Position numbers and translations under genes: made by a program
Shown: positions 12,880-17,871 of the stretch, in pieces
How the letters are laid out: every line of letters begins with the position of its first letter
Position numbering within the stretch: the first letter of the stretch is position 1
Notes under the pieces: generated by a model
What the model saw: the letters and a program-made list of their open reading frames with translations, nothing else
What the model was told of the DNA's origin: nothing
The model's database searches: none
Virus record (IMG/VR): IMGVR_UViG_3300047321_000208
Location: 1-24,237 of that record
Origin: a virus
Length of the DNA: 24,237 nucleotides
Strand: one strand, 5' to 3'

Positions 12880-13296
12880 GTGGCAGATCTCCTCACTCCG
12901 TGCCGCGAGTGGCAAGGCGCCAAGAAGGGCGCCGGGTACGGCAACATCTACCGCGACGGCAAGTACAAGTCCGTCCATCGCCACGTCTGGGAGTTGGTGT
13001 ACGGCCCCGTCCCGAAGGGCATGGTGGTGATGCACGCCTGCGACAACCCGCCCTGCTTCCGACTCGACCATCTGAAGCTCGGCACGCAGGGCGAGAACAT
13101 GGCGGACAAGGTCGCCAAGGGTCGAGCGCGGGGTGGCCGATTGAACGCCGAGAAGACTCACTGCCCTCAGGGTCACGTCTACGACGAGGCGAACACCTAT
13201 CGCCCACCAGAGCGGCCACACGCCAGGACATGCCGCACCTGCCAGCGGCAGCGAGTGCGCCCACCGCGTCGCAAGAAGAATCCCAACTCAGCGTGA
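12880..13296 (+). CDS. HNH homing-type endonuclease, 138 aa
   Basis: The protein has the phage free-standing HNH layout. C-R-E-W-Q-G-A and G-Y-G come near the start, H-R-H-V-W-E-L follows, and the P-K-G-M-V-V-M-H-A-C-D-N-P-P-C segment comes next with H-L-K-L-G-T, giving the H..N..H metal site. The C-terminal part has T-H-C-P-Q-G-H and a final C-R-T-C pair that could bind a second zinc. The start is uncertain. ATG at 12841 lies in the terminator loop, ATG at 12862 is possible, and GTG at 12880 follows the box CAGACT by six bases, the same spacing as other starts here. It sits between two capsid genes, as homing endonucleases often do. Confidence 0.85.
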   Translation: MADLLTPCREWQGAKKGAGYGNIYRDGKYKSVHRHVWELVYGPVPKGMVVMHACDNPPCFRLDHLKLGTQGENMADKVAKGRARGGRLNAEKTHCPQGHVYDEANTYRPPERPHARTCRTCQRQRVRPPRRKKNPNSA

Positions 13297-13308
13297 GAGA
13301 GTAGAGCC

Positions 13309-14109
13309 ATGCCGTACTTTCATGGGCCACAGATCGCTTTGCCGAGCATGGAGGCGCGGCCGTGGGGCCGGTTCATCGACCTCGCCACCGAAGTCAAGAT
13401 CGAGTCATCCGGCGTCGACCGGACGGCACGCGGAGCGAAGTGGATGGCGCCCGGTGAACTGTCGCCGATCGTCGTCGACTACTCGTGCGGCGTCGACGAC
13501 AACAAGTCGACCGGCAACGTCACCTTCACCGAAGTCGACCAGCCCGGCTTCCTGTTCTTCAACCTGTTCCGCTGCTCCACCCTCTCCGGTGACCTCGACG
13601 ACGTCCGAGAGTGGACCGACGACTCGTTCGAGTCGATCAAGTCGGAGGCCCTGGCCTACGCCGCGACGACAGCGATCACCGGCAGCCACTACAACCTCGC
13701 CACGCACTCGACACAGATGCAGAACGCCACGTCGGTCACCGACGTCGTCGGCTTCGTCGAGATGGGCCTGGCGGACCGGATCTCGAACCAGCGCGGCTAC
13801 ATCCTGATGCACCCCCGCTACCTCGCCAACGCCGTCGCCGCCTACGTCATCCGCCAGGAGGGCGACATCCTCGTCTCCCCCTCCGGCCACAAGGTCATCG
13901 CCGACGCCGGTGTCCGGCCGTACAACGTCGTCTACGGCACCGGCAGCCTCGGCTGGGCCATCATGAGCGGCCCCGACGACGCCAACATGCGCTCCTATCT
14001 TGACCGCACCCGCAACATCGCGACGTGGTTCAAGGAGAGCTACGGCATCGTCGTGTTCAACCCGGCGTGGTCCGTCAAGTCGACGATCACCGGCGGATAC
14101 CCTGGCTGA
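13309..14109 (+). CDS. Second capsid-type protein (candidate pentamer subunit), 266 aa
   Basis: The ATG at 13309 follows a weak purine-rich site (GAGAGAG). The 266 residues show the order expected of a compact HK97-type shell protein: an extended N-terminal part, then a helix (D-D-S-F-E-S-I-K-S-E-A-L-A-Y-A) and a late segment. That segment contains G-Y-I-L-M-H-P-R-Y-L (about residues 163-172), V-S-P-S-G-H-K-V-I-A-D-A-G-V and a Gly-rich strand G-T-G-S-L-G-W-A-I-M. Some actinophages encode separate hexamer and pentamer capsid proteins in this order, and I infer the pentamer role from that and from the position. A minor capsid or decoration protein is the alternative. Confidence 0.6.
   Translation: MPYFHGPQIALPSMEARPWGRFIDLATEVKIESSGVDRTARGAKWMAPGELSPIVVDYSCGVDDNKSTGNVTFTEVDQPGFLFFNLFRCSTLSGDLDDVREWTDDSFESIKSEALAYAATTAITGSHYNLATHSTQMQNATSVTDVVGFVEMGLADRISNQRGYILMHPRYLANAVAAYVIRQEGDILVSPSGHKVIADAGVRPYNVVYGTGSLGWAIMSGPDDANMRSYLDRTRNIATWFKESYGIVVFNPAWSVKSTITGGYPG
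14098..14103 (+). promoter_or_regulatory. Weak candidate -10 box (TACCCT) before the adaptor gene
   Basis: TACCCT, identical to the boxes at 6706 and 17124, lies nine bases before the GTG at 14113 and inside the last codons of the capsid-type gene. The spacing is longer than in the clear cases, so this may be chance. Confidence 0.25.
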
Positions 14110-14112
14110 GTC

Positions 14113-14856
14113 GTGGTCCTCAACTACGCCTGCGCTCGGGTCATAGAACGCACCGACCTGGCAGCCTGCGACTGCGCCCTCGACAAGATCTCCCCAGCCC
14201 TCACCGACGCCGACCTCGACGCGATCTGCGATGCCGCCTGCGATGCCCTCACCAACATCTCCGGCATCGCCGTCGGCCGCTGCTCCACCATCTACCGGCC
14301 GTGTCGGGCCTACTGTCACTACTGGGACTGCGCCTGCGGGTGCGCGCCGGCCGGCATCCCGCTCCCCGGCCTCATGCCGACCGTGACCCAGGTGAAGGTC
14401 GACGGGGTCGTCATCAACCCGAACACCTACACGATCATCAAGGGGCCGGGAGGTCGTCGGAGTCTGGAGCGCTTCCAACTCAACGGCGCCCCCGACTCAT
14501 GGCCGTCGATGCAGAACGTCAGAATGCCCGACACGCAGGTCGGGACGTTCTCGATCACCGTCGAAGCCGGCCTGCACCCGGATCAGGTCATGAAGAACGC
14601 CGCGGCCGAGATCGCCTGCGACATCCTCAACACGATCGCCCAGGACCGTCAGCCTGCCGACGGCATCCAGTCCGCCAACGTCTACGGCGAGACCGTGTCC
14701 TACACCCGTTTCGGCGACCCGACCGACCAGGAGTCGATGAACCTCGCCGGTCTCGGCAACGTGCGCCGCTTCGTCTCAGCGCAGGGCGCCATGCGGTTCA
14801 GTGCGATCACCTCGAACGACCTCATGCGAGGCTGGCAGTTGTATGAGCGTGGGTGA
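14113..14856 (+). CDS. Head-to-tail adaptor, Cys-rich, 247 aa, GTG start
   Basis: The GTG at 14113 begins three bases after the previous stop. Residues 1-77 contain eleven Cys, including the R-P-C-R-A-Y-C and D-C-A-C-G-C groups. P-L-P-G-L, a strand pair (V-T-Q-V-K-V-D-G-V-V-I-N-P-N-T-Y), a D-S-W-P segment and a helix (K-N-A-A-A-E-I-A-C-D-I-L) follow. This succession is characteristic of actinophage head-to-tail adaptors, which form the ring between portal and tail (HK97 gp6-like). The C-terminal part, V-Y-G-E-T-V-S-Y, ends in a beta hairpin as expected. It overlaps the HNH gene downstream as GTGA. Confidence 0.82.
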   Translation: MVLNYACARVIERTDLAACDCALDKISPALTDADLDAICDAACDALTNISGIAVGRCSTIYRPCRAYCHYWDCACGCAPAGIPLPGLMPTVTQVKVDGVVINPNTYTIIKGPGGRRSLERFQLNGAPDSWPSMQNVRMPDTQVGTFSITVEAGLHPDQVMKNAAAEIACDILNTIAQDRQPADGIQSANVYGETVSYTRFGDPTDQESMNLAGLGNVRRFVSAQGAMRFSAITSNDLMRGWQLYERG

Positions 14857-15155
14857 CTGAGCGGATTGTGCGTCGGACCCCGCTGAAGCGGACAGCATTC
14901 AAGTCTCGTCCCGCGCGAGAAGGCATCCCGAAGTCGACACGCGAGCACGTCCTCAGGCGCGACGGCGGCTGCGTGATGCGGGAAGGCTCCTACGGCGAGC
15001 ACGAATGCTGGGGTGGCATCCACATCCACCACAAGCTCCCCCGGGCGCGTGGCGGCCCCCACACGAACGACAACCTCGTCTGCCTGTGCGCCGTCGGCCA
15101 CCAGTACGTCCACGGCCACCCGGCCTGGGCGAAGGACATGGGTCTGTTACGCTGA
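14853..15155 (+). CDS. HNH endonuclease, 100 aa, GTG start
   Basis: A 100-residue protein with start GTG 14853 overlapping the adaptor stop. The N terminus is basic (R-T-P-L-K-R-T). The HNH core follows as L-R-R-D-G-G-C, I-H-I-H-H-K-L-P-R-A-R-G-G and T-N-D-N-L-V-C-L-C, with a further H-x-x-V-H-G-H at the end. The H-H, N and H residues are those that bind metal and activate water. Phage HNH proteins of this small type act as homing nucleases or, when next to terminase, aid packaging; here it lies in the head-tail region. Its TGA stop overlaps a TACGCT box. Confidence 0.85.
   Translation: MTERIVRRTPLKRTAFKSRPAREGIPKSTREHVLRRDGGCVMREGSYGEHECWGGIHIHHKLPRARGGPHTNDNLVCLCAVGHQYVHGHPAWAKDMGLLR
15148..15153 (+). 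promoter_or_regulatory. Candidate -10 box (TACGCT) in the end of the HNH gene
   Basis: TACGCT, identical to the box at 7477, overlaps the last codons and stop of the HNH gene. A transcript would start near 15160, about 135 bases before the major tail gene, and would carry the hairpin at 15189 in its leader. It has no start codon at the six-base spacing. Confidence 0.4.
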
Positions 15156-15188
15156 GACCACATATCGCCCCTCGGCGAATCATGCTTC

Positions 15189-15216
15189 GAGACCCCTCTC
15201 CGCCGGGAGGGGTCTC
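15189..15216 (+). terminator. Perfect hairpin between HNH and major tail genes
   Basis: GAGACCCCTC (15189-15198) pairs perfectly with 15207-15216 around an 8-base loop. It lies 34 bases after the HNH stop. It may end transcription from the head genes or act as a leader stem for the tail gene. Apart from this stem and the box at 15148, the 140-base gap 15156-15295 holds only the ribosome binding site AGGAG near 15285. Confidence 0.65.
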
Positions 15217-15295
15217 GTCGCGTCTCGGCTTGTGTTATCGCGTTGGGGTGGGCAACGATTCGGGGGTCGCCAACCGCAGCACTTAGGAGCAGAAC

Positions 15296-16024
15296 ATGGC
15301 AACCAACCTTGCTGGCAACGGCCAGTGCCTCGGACAGCACAGTGCGTGTCTGATCCGTGCGGCCCTCCTCGACTCCGACTGCACACCGCAGGGCGGCGTG
15401 AACTCGGGCATCGTGAACATCGGCATCATCGACGCCACCGCGACGCCGGAGTATCGCGACGAGCGGCGCATCGAGCCGACGAACGGCTGCGGCGACGTGA
15501 TGTTCAGCTACTACCAGGCGGGCTGTCTCCTCCGTGAGACCCTGTCGGGCAACGTCATCTTCCAGGACTGGGAAATGATGCAGCTTCTTTTCGGTGGGAC
15601 GCTCATCACGGGCCGCACCGGCACCGGCTTCCCCGGCAAGGTCATCGGCTGGGCGAAGCAGTCCTGCGGCGTCGCCCTCCAGCGCAACGTGTACCTGGAG
15701 ATCATCACCCGGCTCACCTCCTCGACGGCCGGCGACTGCCAGACCGGCGCCACCGCCGCCCCGACCTACCAGGGTCACATCTTCCCGAAGGTGTTCCTCA
15801 ACTGCGGCGCCGAGACGTTCAACGACCAGCAGTCCCCGGTCCCGTTCGAGGGCTTCTCGGTCGGCAACCCGAGCCTCGTGCGCGGCCCGTGGAACGACTT
15901 CCCGGGCACCGGCGCCATGCCGTCCTCGCCGCACCTCCGGGTCGGCTACTCCGACACCGAGTACCAGGCCATCCTGGCGACCGCCGGTTGCGGCTTGAAG
16001 GACCTCCCGATCACCTACTCCTGA
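15296..16024 (+). CDS. Major tail protein, 242 aa
   Basis: The ATG at 15296 has a clear AGGAG site about seven bases upstream. The 242-residue protein fits actinophage tail tube subunits. The N terminus contains L-L-D-S-D-C-T-P-Q-G-G, an R-R-I-E-P-x-N-G-C-G-D segment comes near residues 56-66, and G-N-V-I-F-Q-D-W-E-M-M-Q-L-L-F-G-G-T (about 84-101) resembles the strand-helix region of tail tube proteins. H-I-F-P-K-V and a G-P-W-N-D-F-P-G-T-G turn come near the C terminus. Nine or so Cys are spread through it. It is bounded by a hairpin on each side, which fits separate, high expression of an abundant tube protein. The call rests on motif memory, position and regulation rather than a diagnostic catalytic motif. 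Confidence 0.72.
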   Translation: MATNLAGNGQCLGQHSACLIRAALLDSDCTPQGGVNSGIVNIGIIDATATPEYRDERRIEPTNGCGDVMFSYYQAGCLLRETLSGNVIFQDWEMMQLLFGGTLITGRTGTGFPGKVIGWAKQSCGVALQRNVYLEIITRLTSSTAGDCQTGATAAPTYQGHIFPKVFLNCGAETFNDQQSPVPFEGFSVGNPSLVRGPWNDFPGTGAMPSSPHLRVGYSDTEYQAILATAGCGLKDLPITYS

Positions 16025-16041
16025 TTTCGACAGGGAGCCAT

Positions 16042-16078
16042 CGACAAGGCCCTCAGCTTCGGCTGGGGGCCTTTGTCG
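16042..16078 (+). terminator. Strong terminator with TTCG tetraloop after the major tail gene
   Basis: A stem of about 16 base pairs with one bulged base (16042-16057 with 16062-16078) closes a cTTCGg tetraloop, one of the most stable RNA loops known, and is followed directly by a -10 box. It begins 17 bases after the tail gene stop. Confidence 0.85.
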
Positions 16079-16084
16079 TAGTAT
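16079..16084 (+). promoter_or_regulatory. Leaderless-type -10 box (TAGTAT) for the 16091 gene
   Basis: TAGTAT begins at the base after the terminator stem and ends six bases before the ATG at 16091. Any -35 would lie inside the terminator. No ribosome binding site is present. Confidence 0.65.
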
Positions 16085-16090
16085 CAGCCC

Positions 16091-16627
16091 ATGCCCATCC
16101 CCGCGTTCGGCACCGACCAGCCCGCAGCGATCTGCTGCGACAACTTCTTCACGATCACACAGCAGGCTGCGCTCATTGCCGGGGAAGCGGTGCGGAACTG
16201 CTTCGGGGAGACCTGCTCCGAACTGTCCATCGGCGTCACCCACGCCGAACCGGTCGGCGGCGGGGACTACGTCGTGGCGTGGCTGTCGTCGATCGTTCCT
16301 CCAGCCATCCAGGCTGGCAAGAACTTCTTCCCGGTGTCGCGGCTCAACATCAGCGTCGTCGTCTGCCTCTCCGGCTTCCCCCGCATCGAAGTGCAGGGCG
16401 GCGACCTGACGCCGCTCGCCGACCTCGACGAGTACACCCACGCCGCCTACTTCTCGTACGGGGCGATGGAGTCCGCGTATCGGGCGGTCGTCAAGCAACT
16501 CGTCGCCTCCCCCGACTCCACCTTCGGTGGCTGCACGGTGGCCGGCCTGTCGAACCTGTTCCCTCAGCCCCCGGCGTCCGGTCACGTCCGCTGGTCCTTC
16601 ACCGTCTTCTTGGACTACCGGACCTGA
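16091..16627 (+). CDS. Tail terminator candidate, 178 aa
   Basis: The start is fixed by the promoter six bases upstream. The 178 residues begin with a short extended piece containing the C-C-D group at residues 15-17. A helix, Cys at 37 and 42, and an alternating strand region (L-N-I-S-V-V-V-C-L) near residues 85-93 follow. A Cys late in the chain precedes a final strand W-S-F-T-V-F-L-D-Y. Small Cys-rich alpha/beta proteins at this place in actinophages are tail terminators, which cap the tail tube after it reaches full length. The position, between major tail protein and the gp10-like gene, supports this. A head-tail connector is the alternative. Confidence 0.5.
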   Translation: MPIPAFGTDQPAAICCDNFFTITQQAALIAGEAVRNCFGETCSELSIGVTHAEPVGGGDYVVAWLSSIVPPAIQAGKNFFPVSRLNISVVVCLSGFPRIEVQGGDLTPLADLDEYTHAAYFSYGAMESAYRAVVKQLVASPDSTFGGCTVAGLSNLFPQPPASGHVRWSFTVFLDYRT

Positions 16628-16628
16628 C

Positions 16629-17114
16629 ATGGCCTCCATCTCCTTCGCCACCCGTACCAACTTCAACCGCAACGCGGTGAAGCTGCAACTCCAGGAGGTC
16701 GCCGCGCGCAAAGCCCGCGCCGTCGCCGAGGAGGCCGGCCAGTTGGCGGTGCGCCTCATCGCCCTGGAGGCAGCGGTGTCGACGAAGCCCCGCTCTCCGG
16801 CGCGGTCCCGGTCGAAGTCGCTGACGTCGGCAGGCTCCTACCAGCACGACGTGTCCCGACAGGCACGCGGCGTGCGACTCAACATCCACATCGTCGGCGA
16901 CGAGTTGTTCAAGGCCAAGTTCTTCTCGGTCAACTACGGCTCCCAACCCCACGAGATCCTCCCCCACGGCAACTACAAGCTTGTCTTCCCGTTCCCGACC
17001 GAAGGGTCGCCGAAGCGCGGATTCCGTCGGGTGGACCACCCCGGCACCTCGGGGAAGCACTTCTACGAGCAGGCGATCGAAGCGGCGATCCAGTTGATAC
17101 CACAGTCCTTCTGA
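16629..17114 (+). CDS. HK97 gp10-like tail completion/connector protein, 161 aa
   Basis: The ATG at 16629 comes one base after the previous stop; longer readings of the frame run through that gene. The 161 residues begin with a long charged helix (about 20-55). A strand region N-Y-K-L-V-F-P-F-P follows, and D-H-P-G-T-S-G-K-H-F-Y-E-Q-A-I comes near the C terminus. The latter, H-P-G-T followed by an aromatic and an Ala-rich helix, is the signature of HK97 gp10-like proteins, small subunits that complete the head-tail junction. Its neighbours, the tail terminator candidate and chaperones, agree. Confidence 0.7.
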   Translation: MASISFATRTNFNRNAVKLQLQEVAARKARAVAEEAGQLAVRLIALEAAVSTKPRSPARSRSKSLTSAGSYQHDVSRQARGVRLNIHIVGDELFKAKFFSVNYGSQPHEILPHGNYKLVFPFPTEGSPKRGFRRVDHPGTSGKHFYEQAIEAAIQLIPQSF

Positions 17115-17123
17115 CGGCTGCGC

Positions 17124-17129
17124 TACCCT
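17124..17129 (+). promoter_or_regulatory. -10 box (TACCCT) for the tail chaperone gene
   Basis: TACCCT lies eight bases before the ATG at 17138, slightly further than the usual six. It is identical in sequence to the box at 6706. There is no ribosome binding site, so the transcript would be leaderless or nearly so. Confidence 0.5.
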
Positions 17130-17137
17130 ATTAGCTC

Positions 17138-17587
17138 ATGGCATCCTCAGTAGTCCGCAGCGGTCGCACGACCTCCAAGTCCGCCTCACGCAAGGATCAC
17201 ATCGACATCGACGCGATCCTCGCCGAGAAGGGCCTCACCCCCCGCCTCGCCGACGAGATCGAGGTCTCGACGATCGACCTGCTCGGCGAGAAAGACATCC
17301 GAGTGTTGAAGACGACGAACATCTTCAACATCTCGATGTTCGCCTCCGACGACCCGGACGACACGGCGAACTCGATGAGGACCATCATCGAGATGGTCCA
17401 TCCTGACGACCAGCGCCGGTTCCGCCACGCCCTCGCCCGTGTCGCCGACCTGTCCGGTGAAGCCTTCGTCGAGATCATCGGCCAGATGTTGCAGGCGGCG
17501 ACGGGGGCAAACCCTACGACTTCGCCTTCCGGCTCTGGGCGTACTGCGAAACGCAGCATCTCGGCGGCGCCATCCGAGGCGAACTGA
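17138..17587 (+). CDS. Tail assembly chaperone G (unshifted product), 149 aa
   Basis: The 149-residue product begins with a basic, Ser-rich N terminus. A helix-rich domain (about 20-120) then contains E-I-E-V-S-T-I-D-L-L and a D-D-P-D-D-T segment, fitting the gpG-like chaperones that bind the tape measure protein during tail assembly. The last 23 residues, after the slippery site, are low-complexity Ser/Ala and lie over the start of the -1 frame. The slippery heptamer at 17509-17515 lies near the end of the gene, as in other phages. The gene is directly upstream of the tape measure gene, the diagnostic position. Confidence 0.85.
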   Translation: MASSVVRSGRTTSKSASRKDHIDIDAILAEKGLTPRLADEIEVSTIDLLGEKDIRVLKTTNIFNISMFASDDPDDTANSMRTIIEMVHPDDQRRFRHALARVADLSGEAFVEIIGQMLQAATGANPTTSPSGSGRTAKRSISAAPSEAN

Positions 17588-17862
17588 TCCTCGCCGGGAA
17601 GGACCCCGAGACGATCAGCCCGTCGGACTGGTGCGACGTCGCCTGGGCGTACCTGCTCCGCCAGACGTCGATGCTGGCGAACCCTCACGAGTACCGCGAC
17701 GCCTTGTGGACGGTGCTGCATGAGGGCCGCTTGACGGAGGAGATGCAGGCCAAACAGGACGCCGAGTACGTCCCCGGCGGACCCACCCCGCAGTCGGCGT
17801 TCGAGGAGATGGAAGCGATGAAGCGGGCCGCTATCGCAGCCCGTGAAGCAGACGGGTCGTAG
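17138..17862 (+). CDS. Tail assembly chaperone G-T, -1 frameshift fusion, about 241 aa
   Basis: Ribosomes that slip one base back at 17509-17515 read on in a frame that ends with TAG at 17860-17862. The fusion keeps the first 126 residues of G and adds 115 residues, beginning Y-D-F-A-F-R-L-W-A-Y. These contain a helical core (P-S-D-W-C-D-V-A-W-A-Y-L-L-R-Q-T) and an acidic, Ala-rich C terminus. This second part has no usable start codon near its beginning, so it depends on the shift. In other tailed phages the G to G-T ratio is important for tail assembly. The stop codon of G-T doubles as the first three bases of the tape measure promoter box. Confidence 0.85.
17509..17515 (+). promoter_or_regulatory. 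Programmed -1 slippery site AAACCCT
   Basis: In the zero frame of the G gene the bases read A-AAC-CCT, the canonical X-XXY-YYZ form. After slipping one base back, both tRNAs re-pair as AAA and CCC. A run of five G lies just upstream (17503-17507) and might act as an alternative site, but it re-pairs less well. Confidence 0.85.
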
Positions 17863-17865
17863 ACT
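17860..17865 (+). promoter_or_regulatory. Leaderless-type -10 box (TAGACT) for the tape measure gene
   Basis: TAGACT stands six bases before the GTG at 17872 and starts with the TAG stop of the G-T frame. The geometry fits the other leaderless starts in the window and supports GTG as the start. Confidence 0.55.
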
Positions 17866-17871
17866 CCCGTC

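Noticed and set aside
17503-17507. Run of five G as the frameshift site of the tail chaperone gene
   Set aside because: Slipping there re-pairs the second codon badly (GCA against GGC). The canonical AAACCCT two bases later is a better fit.
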